DNA of 64,000 nt from CALKAL01 sp051846895 (GCA_051846895.1 JBPYCQ010000005.1:186001-250000), one strand, 5' to 3'; positions 25,418 through 34,979 are shown, numbered from the stretch's first letter. Numbers and translations are program-made. Notes: generated by a model from the sequence alone, not told the origin.

Positions 25418-26293
25418 ATGATGAAAAAAATATTAGGAATCTTGTTATTGAGTACCGTGCTTATTTTAAGTGCGTGTAATGAAGAAAAGAAAGAAACGAC
25501 AAATAAAGAAACTGAAATACCAGTTCAAATGTCAGACGTTCGAGTGGATGATTTTACAACAGAAAGAACGTATATCGCACGTTCAATGCCGAGCGATTAT
25601 ATGCCTGTACTATTACAATCTCCGGGAGAAGTGGATAAACTTTTTGTAGAAAAAGGGGAGACCGTTGAAGAAGGAGATAAAATTGCTGAAATCATTACGC
25701 CACAAAACATTCGCCTAGAAGTTGAAGCACCAATGGACGGAATGATTCAAGAACTTAATCTTGTTGAAGGTCGATTCGCTTCTAATGAACAACCCGCAGC
25801 AGTCGTTGTCGATGTTGAATCATTAATTTTATCGTACAACGTTCCAGCAAATGAAGTCGAAAAATTTTCCGTGAGTGATGAAGTGAATTTTCACGCATCA
25901 CAATTAGACGAATCAGGTAAAGCAACCATTACATATGTTGCGAAAACAGCCGGAGACACTGGCATGTATGCCGTTGAAGCCGAAGTGGAAAAAAGCGGAG
26001 CGTTCCTAGCCGGAATGACCGTACAAATTGTTGTTGAGGAAGTCCTAGCCGAGGATGTATTAATACTTCCAACAGCAGCTGTCGTGGAACGCAGTGGTGA
26101 GAGCTTCGTATATATCGTTGAGAATGGTAAGGCCATAGAAGTCGCCGTAGAAGTGATCGTCATGCAAACAGAAGAAACAGCCGTTAATGTCGCTGGTGAC
26201 GTATCATTAGATGAAGATTCTCAAGTAATCACTAGAGGACAATTGACAATCTCCGACGGGCAAAAGGTCCGTATCATTGAGGAGGGTCAATAA
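25418..26293 (+). CDS. RND efflux adaptor (membrane-fusion) lipoprotein
   Basis: Periplasmic-adaptor-type protein adapted to a Gram-positive envelope; 291 residues with signal peptide and lipobox LSAC (about Cys20). The barrel-sandwich halves are visible as SPGEVDKLFVEKGETVEEGDKIAEI and LEVEAPMDGMIQELNLVEG. A beta-barrel and membrane-proximal domain follow (LPTAAVVERSGESFVYIVENGKAIEVAV). The stop overlaps the start of the pump gene by one base, so the two are translationally coupled. Confidence 0.88.
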   Translation: MMKKILGILLLSTVLILSACNEEKKETTNKETEIPVQMSDVRVDDFTTERTYIARSMPSDYMPVLLQSPGEVDKLFVEKGETVEEGDKIAEIITPQNIRLEVEAPMDGMIQELNLVEGRFASNEQPAAVVVDVESLILSYNVPANEVEKFSVSDEVNFHASQLDESGKATITYVAKTAGDTGMYAVEAEVEKSGAFLAGMTVQIVVEEVLAEDVLILPTAAVVERSGESFVYIVENGKAIEVAVEVIVMQTEETAVNVAGDVSLDEDSQVITRGQLTISDGQKVRIIEEGQ

Positions 26294-29200
26294 TGCGCAT
26301 CATAGAAACATCGATTAAACGACCGGTCGGCGTGACGATGATCATCCTTGCGATTTTAGCGCTCGGATTCGTCTCGTTTCGTAATTTATCGGTCGATTTA
26401 TTCCCAGATATAGATTTACCAATTGCCGTTGTAGCTACATCTTATGATGGCGCATCACCACAAGAAGTTGAACAGCTCGTCACACGTCCGATTGAATCGT
26501 CAGTGAGCAATATTGAAGGAATCGAGATGGTGCAAGCACAATCTCAGCCTGGAAGCTCACTAGTTGTCATGATGTTTTCGACCGGAACGAATCTGGATAA
26601 TGCGCTCCTCAATGTGCGGGAGCGAATTGACCAGGTGAAGGGCTTTCTCCCAAGCGGAGCAAACGACCCAAGCGTTTTACGTTTTGACCCATCACAAATG
26701 CCAGTAATGATGGTTAGTTTATCAGGTGATGACCCAGCCCTATTACACACAATTGCTGAAGATGAAATTCAGCCAATTTTTGAACGTCAAGAAGGGGTCG
26801 GTTCAGTAACTGTTGAAGGTGGCGTCGTTGAAGAAGTCCAAGTCATTCTAGACCAACAACGATTAAACCAATACGGTCTATCATCACAACAAATTTTACA
26901 AGCAATTAATAGTTCGAATCAGTCGATGTCAGGTGGCGTCATTGCCCGCGGAACACAGGAGTTACAAATCCGGATCCCAGGCGAATACGACTCACTTGAA
27001 GAAATTAAAGCAACACTTATTCAAACACCAGGCAATGAATTTGTCCGTTTAAGCGATGTTGCAACAGTTGAACGTAAAGAACGTGACAAAACAGGTTATT
27101 CTTTTGTTAATGGAAAAGAAGCCGTCGTATTAAGTATTTTGAAAAAGACAGACGGAAATACCGTGTCAGTATCTGATGAAATCCAAGGCGCTTTTGACGA
27201 AGCACGCGAACGCCTACCAGAAAACGTCGAATTAAACGTCGTCATTGATACAGCTGATTTTATTAGACAGTCGATTAGTTCAGTCGTCCAAAACTTATTA
27301 CTCGGAGGCTTATTTGCGATACTCGTTTTACTATTATTCTTGAAAAGCTTCCGTGCAACACTCGTTATTGGACTTTCCATACCGATTTCAGTCATCGCGA
27401 CGTTTTCACTCATGTATTTTACAGGAGAAACCGTCAACGTTTTAACAATGGGTGGATTAGCACTCGGAATTGGAATGATGGTCGATTCGTCCATTGTCAT
27501 ACTTGAACATATCATCACCTATCGAGAGCGGGGTTATTCGCTGAAAGAAGCGGCGAAGCTTGGAGCAACAGAGATTGCGCCAGCCGTAATTGCAAGTACA
27601 ACGACGACTCTAGTTGTTTTCTTACCAATCGTATTTACACAAGGAATCGCATCAGAGATCTTTACACCGTTAGCGCTCACGGTTGCGTTCTCATTAATTG
27701 CATCACTCGTCGCGTCAATTACACTTGTTCCAATGCTTTCATCTAAGATGCTCGGGAAAATAGCAGCAGACGGCGGCCGACGATACTGGTTTAACCGATT
27801 ATTAGATAAAGTCATTCATTTTTATCAAAAAATATTGCGCGGCGCATTACGATTAAGAAAAACAACACTATTTGTGACCTTCGTCGTTTTTGTCGGAAGC
27901 TTAGCTTTAATCACCCAGCTCGGGTTAGCGTTTATGCCTGAAGCGGATCAAGGACAAATCGAAATCGTTGCGACGACACCATCCGGAACGAATTTAGAAA
28001 CAACACTAGAAGTGACAGAAAAAATTAATGAAATTATTGAAAAAGATAATGATGTTGTTGAATCAAGTTACATCTCAGTCGGGTCACCAGGTGGGATGGC
28101 ATTCGGCACAACAGCAAGTAACGCCAGCTATATGATTCAACTCGTTCCAAAAGAAGAACGCGATATTACAACAGAAGAAATCCTACGTAAATGGGATGAA
28201 CAAATTCAAGACATCCCAGGAGCAGAGATTAAGGTTAATATTTTAGGTGGATCAATCAGTACCGGAGATCCAATTCAAATCCAGTTAACTGGAGCAGATT
28301 TTGACGTCTTAGGAGAAATCTCCGAACAAGTCGTTGATGTTATTGCCGAAGTTGATGGCGTCCACAATCCAACAACATCAGCAGAACGCGGACGACCAGA
28401 AATGCAAATTATTGTTGACCGCGATCAAGCTGCAGAATACGGCTTGACGTACCAAAGCGTCATGGGACAAATCGGCGCAGCACTTAACGGCCAAGTTGCA
28501 ACCCAATTTAGAACAGGAAGCGACGAACTAGATGTACGCGTCATGACACCAGTAGAAGACCGACAAAACATGGAAGACATCGAACAACTGAAAATCATGA
28601 CACCAACAGGCGAACAAATTAGCCTATCCAATGTCGCAACACTCGAACTCGTTGAAGGCCCTGTCTCATTAACAAGACAAAACCAACAACGACTCGTCAC
28701 TGTATCAAGCGGCATTGTCGGCAGAGACTTAGGAAGCGTTGTATCTGATATTGAAAGCCAACTTGAAGGAATGGACTTCCCAGAAGGCTATACGTATTCA
28801 ATCGGCGGAGAGGCAGAAGAAATGGCAGAAGCATTCTCAGACTTAGCACTCGCATTAGTGTTCGCCATCTTCCTAGTGTACGCCGTGATGGCCGTCCAAT
28901 TTGAGAACTTCCTACACCCATTCGTCATCATGTTCTCATTACCGACGATGGTGATTGGAGTAGTCATCGGATTGTTCGTGACAGGACTGCCACTCAGCAT
29001 CCCAGCCTTTATCGGGCTCATCATGCTAGCCGGTATCGTCGTGAACAACGCCATCGTACTCGTCGATTACATTAACATTTTACGACGAAAAGGAGCCGAA
29101 CGCTTCGAAGCAATTATCGAAGCCGGAAAAACACGACTCCGCCCAATCCTAATGACATCACTAACAACCATCCTAGGAATGGTCCCATTATCATTAGGAC

Positions 29201-29349
29201 TCGGAGAAGGCGCCGAAACACAACAACCACTAGCCGTGGTCATCATATTCGGACTCCTATTCTCAATGATCTTCACACTCGTGCTGATCCCAGTCGTCTA
29301 CACACTATTCGACGATTTGTCGAGCAAGTTTAGAAGGAAAAAAGCATAA
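26293..29349 (+). CDS. RND family efflux transporter (SwrC/AcrB-like)
   Basis: Proton-driven multidrug or lipopeptide exporter, 1018 residues, with two repeats of six transmembrane helices and two large extracytoplasmic loops. The start MRIIETSIKRPVGVTMIILA and LFPDIDLPIAVVATSYDGASPQEVE are classic. GGLALGIGMMVDSSIVILEHI is the TM4 proton-relay motif; LAGIVVNNAIVLVDYINILR is the TM10-11 motif. SwrC (YerP) of B. subtilis, which exports surfactin, is the nearest known type. Base composition becomes increasingly A- and C-rich towards the 3' end. A terminator follows, then the first GGCTGATAA array. Confidence 0.93.
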   Translation: MRIIETSIKRPVGVTMIILAILALGFVSFRNLSVDLFPDIDLPIAVVATSYDGASPQEVEQLVTRPIESSVSNIEGIEMVQAQSQPGSSLVVMMFSTGTNLDNALLNVRERIDQVKGFLPSGANDPSVLRFDPSQMPVMMVSLSGDDPALLHTIAEDEIQPIFERQEGVGSVTVEGGVVEEVQVILDQQRLNQYGLSSQQILQAINSSNQSMSGGVIARGTQELQIRIPGEYDSLEEIKATLIQTPGNEFVRLSDVATVERKERDKTGYSFVNGKEAVVLSILKKTDGNTVSVSDEIQGAFDEARERLPENVELNVVIDTADFIRQSISSVVQNLLLGGLFAILVLLLFLKSFRATLVIGLSIPISVIATFSLMYFTGETVNVLTMGGLALGIGMMVDSSIVILEHIITYRERGYSLKEAAKLGATEIAPAVIASTTTTLVVFLPIVFTQGIASEIFTPLALTVAFSLIASLVASITLVPMLSSKMLGKIAADGGRRYWFNRLLDKVIHFYQKILRGALRLRKTTLFVTFVVFVGSLALITQLGLAFMPEADQGQIEIVATTPSGTNLETTLEVTEKINEIIEKDNDVVESSYISVGSPGGMAFGTTASNASYMIQLVPKEERDITTEEILRKWDEQIQDIPGAEIKVNILGGSISTGDPIQIQLTGADFDVLGEISEQVVDVIAEVDGVHNPTTSAERGRPEMQIIVDRDQAAEYGLTYQSVMGQIGAALNGQVATQFRTGSDELDVRVMTPVEDRQNMEDIEQLKIMTPTGEQISLSNVATLELVEGPVSLTRQNQQRLVTVSSGIVGRDLGSVVSDIESQLEGMDFPEGYTYSIGGEAEEMAEAFSDLALALVFAIFLVYAVMAVQFENFLHPFVIMFSLPTMVIGVVIGLFVTGLPLSIPAFIGLIMLAGIVVNNAIVLVDYINILRRKGAERFEAIIEAGKTRLRPILMTSLTTILGMVPLSLGLGEGAETQQPLAVVIIFGLLFSMIFTLVLIPVVYTLFDDLSSKFRRKKA

Positions 29350-29358
29350 CCTAATAAG

Positions 29359-29402
29359 TAAGAAAGCACCTGCTCGCCACTGAGCCAGGTGCTTTCTTTA
29401 TT
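29359..29402 (+). terminator. Rho-independent terminator of the efflux operon
   Basis: AGAAAGCACCTG pairs with CAGGTGCTTTCT, followed by TTATTTG. Confidence 0.9.
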
Positions 29403-29417
29403 TGTTGTTGTTGTGCG

Positions 29418-29447
29418 GAACGTTTCCGGCCGCCGCCGGAAACGAAC
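29418..29447. repeat. CGTTTCCGGC inverted repeat, copy 1
   Basis: Arms CGTTTCCGGC and GCCGGAAACG with a four-base loop, no T-tract. Near-identical hairpins are at 29723 and 39041, each placed about 40 bases before a GGCTGATAA array, so hairpin and array look like parts of one composite element. Confidence 0.85.
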
Positions 29448-29480
29448 ATTATCAATTCAACCCATCATATCTGAAAAATA

Positions 29481-29680
29481 ATTGGCTGATAAACTGAAAA
29501 TTGGCTGATAAACTCCAGAATCGGCTGATAACGTCTCCGAATTGGCTAATAAACCACCCAAACTGGCTGATAACCCTCCAAAATCGGCTGATAACGTCTC
29601 CGAATTGGCTGATAATCCACCCAAACTGGCTGATAACCCTCCGAAATCGGCTGATAACCCTCCAAAATTGGCTGATAAAT
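29481..29680 (+). repeat. GGCTGATAA array D1, 10 units
   Basis: Distances between successive GGCTGATAA cores are 19, 20, then 21 seven times. The three bases before the core run ATT, ATT, ATC, ATT, ACT, ATC, ATT, ACT, ATC, ATT. A three-unit block (63 bp) is present twice in succession. Variable parts are rich in A and C. Confidence 0.95.
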
Positions 29681-29722
29681 CGCGATGCTGTCACCCCAGC
29701 CCCGTATCACCCACCCAGAATA

Positions 29723-29752
29723 GAACGTTTCCGGCCCTCGCCGGAAACGAAC
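29723..29752. repeat. CGTTTCCGGC inverted repeat, copy 2
   Basis: Arms CGTTTCCGGC and GCCGGAAACG, loop CCTC. It begins exactly 305 bases after copy 1, and the following 100 or so bases are almost identical to those after copy 1, which shows a recent tandem duplication of hairpin plus array. Confidence 0.85.
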
Positions 29753-29785
29753 ATTATCAATTCAACCCATCATATCTGAAAAATA

Positions 29786-29922
29786 ATTGGCTGATAAACT
29801 GAAAATTGGCTGATAAACTCCAAAATCGGCTGATAACGTCTCCGAATTGGCTGATAAACCACCCAAACTGGCTGATAACCCTCCGAAATCGGCTGATAAC
29901 CACTCAAAATTGGCTGATAAAT
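29786..29922 (+). repeat. GGCTGATAA array D2, 7 units
   Basis: Core distances 19, 20, 21, 21, 21, 21. Core variants in order ATT, ATT, ATC, ATT, ACT, ATC, ATT. The first three units are nearly identical to those of D1, from which it is a duplicate. Confidence 0.95.
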
Positions 29923-30037
29923 TAAGCGCCCCCGGGACCCCAGACCTGCACTCACCCACGCCAGGTTCACCGCTCTTTCAGTCGACATCCCCCGCCTCGC
30001 ATAGTAAAATAAACGAAGAAGGAGGCACGTCCACACG

Positions 30038-30190
30038 ATGAACGCACAAAACGAAAAGAAGAAAAACAAATTAGCACTCGGCTGTTTCATATATATTTTA
30101 TTCGGAATAATTATCACGTATCTCTACTACTCCCGCGGCGGTGATCTGTTCCGCAGCTTTTTTGATTGGCGAGACTTATTTAATTTTTAG
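30038..30190 (+). CDS. Small single-span membrane protein, 50 residues, unknown function
   Basis: ATG 30038 is preceded by AAGGAGG. The 50-residue product has a basic N-terminus (NEKKKNKLALG), one transmembrane helix (about 13-29, ALGCFIYILFGIIITYLYY) and a short tail ending FDWRDLFNF. The stop TAG is made by the first G of a mobile element inserted at the very end; before insertion the stop would have been TAA at the same codon, as the 8-bp target duplication shows. So the protein is unchanged by the insertion. I recognise no family. Confidence 0.65.
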   Translation: MNAQNEKKKNKLALGCFIYILFGIIITYLYYSRGGDLFRSFFDWRDLFNF

Positions 30191-30602
30191 GCTCTGTTAA
30201 AGCCCGTTGTTGTTTATTGTGAATCGCTATCGGTGGACGCTTTTACCCATAGGGCACAAGGCGACATCTGCGAAAAAAGAACTTTCGCAGTGTCTTCTAT
30301 ACCGGTGCACGGCTCGAGCCAGGGAACTACTTCGAGAAACTCCTTTGCCCCTTACATCGAGGAATCGTGCTTCGTAGCGTTACTAGTAGACGCAGGTGCA
30401 TCTCTCAGAAGAAAAACGCTTCCTGCGGAGTCTCGAGACTCGTGCTGTTCCGCGAAGTACTGGACGTTCAAGTGTCGGCGTTGGCCACAGGACGTGGCCG
30501 CTATTAGCCGACCAGGAGTCGCCACCTTCGCTCTCCACAATACAACAACTCAGTACAAATATGGATAATATCAACACTTAACTATAACAGAGCCAATTTT
30601 TA
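30182..30602. mobile_element. MITE-like insertion (405 bp) with 8-bp target duplication, copy 2
   Basis: The element runs 30190-30594. Ends are GGCTCTGTTAAAG and, inverted, GGCTCTGTTATAG (one mismatch in 13). It is bordered by the direct repeat AATTTTTA at 30182-30189 and 30595-30602. Eight-base duplications and GGCTCT ends fit mobilisation by an ISL3-type transposase, which is inference. No transposase is encoded. The interior matches the copy at 12660 in the opposite orientation, plus extra GC-rich hairpin segments. Open frames inside it are not believed to be genes. Confidence 0.85.
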
Positions 30603-30659
30603 AAATGAGGTCACAGCCTCACACAAAAATATCGAGCCACCCGAAAACAAAAACCTAGA

Positions 30660-30793
30660 ACGAAACCGAAAACAAAAACCCGGAGCCAAACCGAAACCCG
30701 GAGCCAAACCGAAACCCGGAGCCAATCCAAAAACCAAAGCCAATCCAAAAACCAAAGTCAAACCAAAAACTCAAACCAAAAACCCAGCACTCC
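30660..30793. repeat. 18-bp imperfect tandem repeat, A/C-rich
   Basis: About five or six units of 18 bp, of the form GGAGCCAAACCGAAACCC, degrading to AAAGCCAATCCAAAAACC. It contains almost no T. It lies between the MITE and the LCP gene. No reading frame with a ribosome site crosses it. Confidence 0.75.
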
Positions 30794-30923
30794 CCCGAAC
30801 GCCCCACCATCGCACCCGACAAATTTCTCATCAATTTTTAATAAATACCTCATCTATTTTTAATAACATGCGTATATTATGTACAATAGGACTCTTCAGC
30901 ATTTTAACGAAAGGAACATGTCC

Positions 30924-31865
30924 ATGGTAACAAGAAAAGAAATACGCCAACAAAAACAAAAAAAGAACAACAAGAAAAAAATCATTATTGCTACGATTGC
31001 AAGTGTCCTATTAGCACTTCTCATAGCATTTACTTTCATATATAACAAACTCGGAGAAACCGTCGAGACGATGTACACACCACTCCCGTCCGACCAAACA
31101 AAAATAGACGAAATCTCAGCCCGATTAAAAAACAAACAACCAATAAACATCCTACTACTCGGCGTTGACGAACGAGAAGGCGACAAAGGAAGATCAGACA
31201 CCATGATCCTCATGTCACTCAACCCAAAAACAAGCGAAATGCTCATGTTCAACATCCCAAGAGACACATACGTCGACATCCCAGGCCGTGGCAAAGACAA
31301 AATCAACCACGCCTACGCATTCGGAGGATCAGAACTATCCGTGCAAACCGTCGAACAATTTCTCGACACAACCGTACACTTCTACGGACGAATCAACATG
31401 GAAGGACTAAAAGACGGCGTCGATGCCATCGGAGGAGTCACCGTCAATAACGATATACCATTCTCACACGGAGGACACGACTTTAAAAAAGGAAAAATCA
31501 CACTCAACGGCGAACAAGCACTCATTTACTCAAGAATGCGCAAACAAGACCCAAGAGGAGACCTAGGACGAAACACACGCCAACAACAAATCATCGACGC
31601 ACTTATCGACGAAGCCATCTCATTCGAATCATTCTTCCGCGTGACTGATATTCTCGACGCAACAGGTGCCAACGTCCAAACCAACCTCCAAATGGACGAC
31701 ATCCGCACCCTCTTTTTCGACTACCGCGGATCACGCAAGAATACAACCAAAGAAGAAATCAAAGGCCAAGGCCAAATGATAAACAACATCTGGTACTACA
31801 TCGTCCCAGACGAAGAACAGAACCGCATTCAAACCCTTTTAAAAACCCATATGGAAAAAGAATAA
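30924..31865 (+). CDS. LytR-CpsA-Psr (LCP) family wall-polymer ligase
   Basis: LCP proteins transfer lipid-linked wall polymers onto peptidoglycan outside the membrane. From ATG 30924 there are 313 residues: a basic tail, one transmembrane helix (about 20-40), then the LCP domain. Motifs include NILLLGVDEREGDKGRSDTM, NIPRDTYVDIPGRGKDKINHAYAFGG, and ALIYSRMRKQDPRGDLGRNTRQQ with the conserved arginines. An in-frame ATG at 30918 is also possible, but AAAGGA is better spaced for 30924. Near CsaB and TagA it may attach the secondary wall polymer. Confidence 0.92.
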   Translation: MVTRKEIRQQKQKKNNKKKIIIATIASVLLALLIAFTFIYNKLGETVETMYTPLPSDQTKIDEISARLKNKQPINILLLGVDEREGDKGRSDTMILMSLNPKTSEMLMFNIPRDTYVDIPGRGKDKINHAYAFGGSELSVQTVEQFLDTTVHFYGRINMEGLKDGVDAIGGVTVNNDIPFSHGGHDFKKGKITLNGEQALIYSRMRKQDPRGDLGRNTRQQQIIDALIDEAISFESFFRVTDILDATGANVQTNLQMDDIRTLFFDYRGSRKNTTKEEIKGQGQMINNIWYYIVPDEEQNRIQTLLKTHMEKE

Positions 31866-31887
31866 GCGACCTAGCTATAACAACACG

Positions 31888-31923
31888 AATCGCCGGGCCA
31901 TCTCCCCGGCGATTTTCCTTTTA
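31888..31923 (+). terminator. Rho-independent terminator of the LCP gene
   Basis: AATCGCCGGG pairs with CCCGGCGATT, followed by TTCCTTTTAT. Confidence 0.85.
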
Positions 31924-32134
31924 TCCCAGCACCCACCCAAACAAAGCCCAAAGACCTCCAAAACCACAACCCCGAAAATCCGCCAATTCCTGCGCCTAAC
32001 CCGCAAAAAAACTAAAAATTCTCGAAATTTCCCATCAATTCTCAAAAATATGAGTCTATTAATATATTTTTTTTACTAAATAGTAATGGTATGATTAAAT
32101 CGTAACAATAAATTAATAGACGGGAGGTAAATCA

Positions 32135-34756
32135 TTGTTCAACAAAAAACAACTCATCCTAACTCTGTCGTTCATGTGTCTCTTCTTGTTATTTAAAGTC
32201 GATGGTCAAGCAGTAGAAGCGGCATCAGGAAAATACTTCGAAGTGACCCAAGATGATGTGACAGTTTACGACAACTCGACTGGAAAACTCGTTCCAATCG
32301 GTTGGATCAAAAACGGCGAAAAATACGAGATTGTTAGCGACGTTGGAAATTGGTATAAAATCAATTTTTACGGACAGAACGGTTTCGTCTACAAGCCCGC
32401 AACAAAACCAGCTGACGCATCAGGCGTGAAATGGGTGACCTCAAGTAGTAAGCATACATACGGGGCACATGCGCTAGAAAATCTAACAATCTATGAAAAT
32501 CAATCTAGCGGAAGAGTTCCAATTGGTAGAATCTTCGAAGGCCAAAGCTTTAAATACATTAGCGAATCAGGCTCTTGGATGACACTAGAGATAGGTGGAA
32601 GAAAAGGTGTCGTATACGCACCAGCGACGAAGAAGGACTTTAAAGATTCAGATCAATATTTTGAAGTCATTCAAGACGATGTCACAGTATACGATAACTC
32701 AACAGGCAAGCTTGTACCAATCGGTTGGCTGAAAAAAGGCGAAGTTTACAAACGTGAGAAAGACCTCGGTAGCTGGCATAAAATCCAGTTCGAAGGAAGA
32801 AGCGGTTACGTCTATAAACCAGCAACAAAACCAGCATCAGCTAAAGGCTTCTCGTTCGTTTCCACACCTAGCAAACATACAAAAGAAGGACGAGCCCTAG
32901 AAGACATTACAGTATACGATAATAGCTCTGGAAAACGAGTTCCAATGGCACGGATTTTTAAAGGACAATCATTTAACTACATTAAACAATCAGGTTCGTG
33001 GATGCAAGTACAAATCGGAAACCGTACAGGCTATGTATACGCACCAGCTGTTGGTAGACCTTTTACAAAACAAGATGACTATTTCCGAGTGTATGAAAAC
33101 AATGTCACATTATATGCGATTATTGACGGCGAACGAAAAGCAGTCGGTAAATTGCAGAAAGGTGAATCATACAAACGATTAAGACAACAAGGCTCATTCC
33201 ACGTCATTCAATACGGTGACGGTGAAGCACACATTTACGTCCCACCAACAACACCAACGACAAAAGGTGAAGTAACTAACTTAACGTCTGACACGAAACA
33301 TTCGAACGAATTCATTTTCTTAAGTGAAACAACCAACGTTTACTCAAAGCCAAACGGCAATAGTGAACGGATTGCAACACTTAATAAAAACGTCAGCTAC
33401 CCATTAGTCGAAGATTTGAAGAATGGTTGGGCTAAAGTTATCATCGCTAACAAAGTCGGCTATATTCATAGCTTCACCGGAGAAGTCGAAGTGAAAAAAT
33501 ATAACGTCGATTTTAATAGAATGGTAGACATCCAAATGCAATCCGGAAATCCGAAATATGACGGAGCAGGTAAAATCTCAGCAGACGAAGCGAACGTCAG
33601 ATACTACTTAAACCCTGCCAACTTCGATGAAGGAACCGCAGAATTTTTACAATTTTTAATACTAGACGCACCAGCAAACATTTCAGCAACAGAAATTAAT
33701 AATAAATATTTAAAAGGAAAAGGCATCCTTGAAGGCCAAGGGAAAGCATTCATCGAAGCAGGACTTGAGTACAATCTAAACGAATTTTACTTAATCGCAC
33801 ACGCTTTACACGAAACAGCTAACGGAACATCAACCCTAGCAAGAGGAATCGGCGTTGATGCTAACGGAAACATCGTCCGTGACGGAAACGGTGATATCAT
33901 TCGCGATATTAACCACCCACAAGTCATCCACGTTGTTTATAACATGTATGGCTACGGTGCAGTAGATAGCGACCCGATAAACGGTGGAGCTAAATACGCC
34001 TTTGAACATGGCTGGTTCACACCACATGAAGCCATTGTCGGTGGCGCGAAAGACATTTCGAATAAATATATCGAAGAAGGTCAAAACACACTTTACAAAA
34101 TGAAGTGGGACCCTGATTTTGTTGAAGTTAATAACAAACGTGGAAAACAATACGCCACACACGTCATGTGGCCAGTTCTACAAGCACGAAAAATCGGCGA
34201 AATGCTCGGTGGCAACGTCAAAGATCTCGTCCTATTTTACGAACTACCACAATACGTCAGACAACCAGGACCAGACTCAAAAGTTCCACCAGCACCGAAA
34301 GTACCAGAAAAACCTACAGACCGCACGTTCCCTCAAAACGTAAAGGGTGAAGTGACAGTCGAAGCAGGATCAACATTACGCATGAGAAAAGACCCAGTCA
34401 ACGGAACTGTCGTCGGCGCCATCCCAAGCGGAGAGGTGATCGACATCATCGGCATGAACGACAACGGCTGGCTCAAAGTACGTTACAACGGTAAAGAAGG
34501 CTGGTCATCAGCTGAATTTATCAACGTATTCAACCTATACGTCGTTAACGCGAGCCCATTAAATTACCGTGACAACCCAGCAGGAAACCGGGTAGGACAA
34601 CTACAAAACGGAACACTAGTCACAGTAGAACTAGATGACAACAACGAAGTCATCTCACAAGACGCAGCACTAAACGGCACAACGTACACATGGTACCAAA
34701 TCAATGTCAACGGCAACCTTTACTGGACTGCAAACGACTTTCTAGAAAAATATTAA
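32135..34756 (+). CDS. Secreted N-acetylglucosaminidase autolysin with SH3-like repeats
   Basis: An 873-residue wall hydrolase, LytD-like. Signal peptide 1-30. Six 65-75-residue SH3-like repeats follow to about residue 450, alternating between two types: one with VTVYDNSTGKLVPIGW and ending YVYKPATKPA, the other with SGRVPIGRIFEGQSF and ending VYAPA. The glucosaminidase domain is at about 495-705, with catalytic Glu in IAHALHETANGTSTLA (near 558). Two bacterial SH3 domains close the protein. TTG 32135 follows GGGAGG. Alternating repeats suggest duplication of a two-repeat block. Confidence 0.9.
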   Translation: MFNKKQLILTLSFMCLFLLFKVDGQAVEAASGKYFEVTQDDVTVYDNSTGKLVPIGWIKNGEKYEIVSDVGNWYKINFYGQNGFVYKPATKPADASGVKWVTSSSKHTYGAHALENLTIYENQSSGRVPIGRIFEGQSFKYISESGSWMTLEIGGRKGVVYAPATKKDFKDSDQYFEVIQDDVTVYDNSTGKLVPIGWLKKGEVYKREKDLGSWHKIQFEGRSGYVYKPATKPASAKGFSFVSTPSKHTKEGRALEDITVYDNSSGKRVPMARIFKGQSFNYIKQSGSWMQVQIGNRTGYVYAPAVGRPFTKQDDYFRVYENNVTLYAIIDGERKAVGKLQKGESYKRLRQQGSFHVIQYGDGEAHIYVPPTTPTTKGEVTNLTSDTKHSNEFIFLSETTNVYSKPNGNSERIATLNKNVSYPLVEDLKNGWAKVIIANKVGYIHSFTGEVEVKKYNVDFNRMVDIQMQSGNPKYDGAGKISADEANVRYYLNPANFDEGTAEFLQFLILDAPANISATEINNKYLKGKGILEGQGKAFIEAGLEYNLNEFYLIAHALHETANGTSTLARGIGVDANGNIVRDGNGDIIRDINHPQVIHVVYNMYGYGAVDSDPINGGAKYAFEHGWFTPHEAIVGGAKDISNKYIEEGQNTLYKMKWDPDFVEVNNKRGKQYATHVMWPVLQARKIGEMLGGNVKDLVLFYELPQYVRQPGPDSKVPPAPKVPEKPTDRTFPQNVKGEVTVEAGSTLRMRKDPVNGTVVGAIPSGEVIDIIGMNDNGWLKVRYNGKEGWSSAEFINVFNLYVVNASPLNYRDNPAGNRVGQLQNGTLVTVELDDNNEVISQDAALNGTTYTWYQINVNGNLYWTANDFLEKY

Positions 34757-34762
34757 CCTAAC

Positions 34763-34797
34763 AAAAGGCAACGCGCCCAAGCGCGTTGCCTTTTTTC
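34763..34797 (+). terminator. Rho-independent terminator of the autolysin gene
   Basis: AAAAGGCAACGCGC pairs with GCGCGTTGCCTTTT with a four-base loop and further T residues. Confidence 0.93.
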
Positions 34798-34841
34798 CAC
34801 TTCTGTCCTATAATCATTTTAGCCTCAAAAACTCTTCTGAA

Positions 34842-34979
34842 TTTATCAGCCAATTTCGGATGGTTATCAGCCAGTTTTCACAGGTTATCAGCCAAATTCG
34901 GGTAGTTATCAGCCAATTCCAAGGATTTATCAGCCGATTCTCGAATTTATCAGCCAATCTAGGATTTATCAGCCAATTC
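34842..34979 (-). repeat. GGCTGATAA array D3, 7 units, opposite orientation
   Basis: Read on the minus strand, core distances are 19, 20, 21, 21, 21, 21 and core variants ATT, ATT, ATC, ATT, TTT, ACT, ATT. It is thus the same element inverted, which shows that spacing is tied to the element and not to neighbouring genes. Confidence 0.95.

Noticed and set aside
29418..29447. CGTTTCCGGC palindromes as parS or Noc sites
   Set aside because: They do not match TGTTTCACGTGAAACA or ATTTCCCGGGAAAT, having a loop and a different centre.
29452..29959. Open frames across arrays D1 and D2 coding for ISQF/GYQP repeats
   Set aside because: Same arithmetic effect; the products overlap on both strands and variation does not respect codons.
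30233..30581. Open frames inside the MITE at 30190, also found in the 12660 copy
   Set aside because: They lie in the hairpin-rich repeat, are not conserved in frame between the copies and have no ribosome site.
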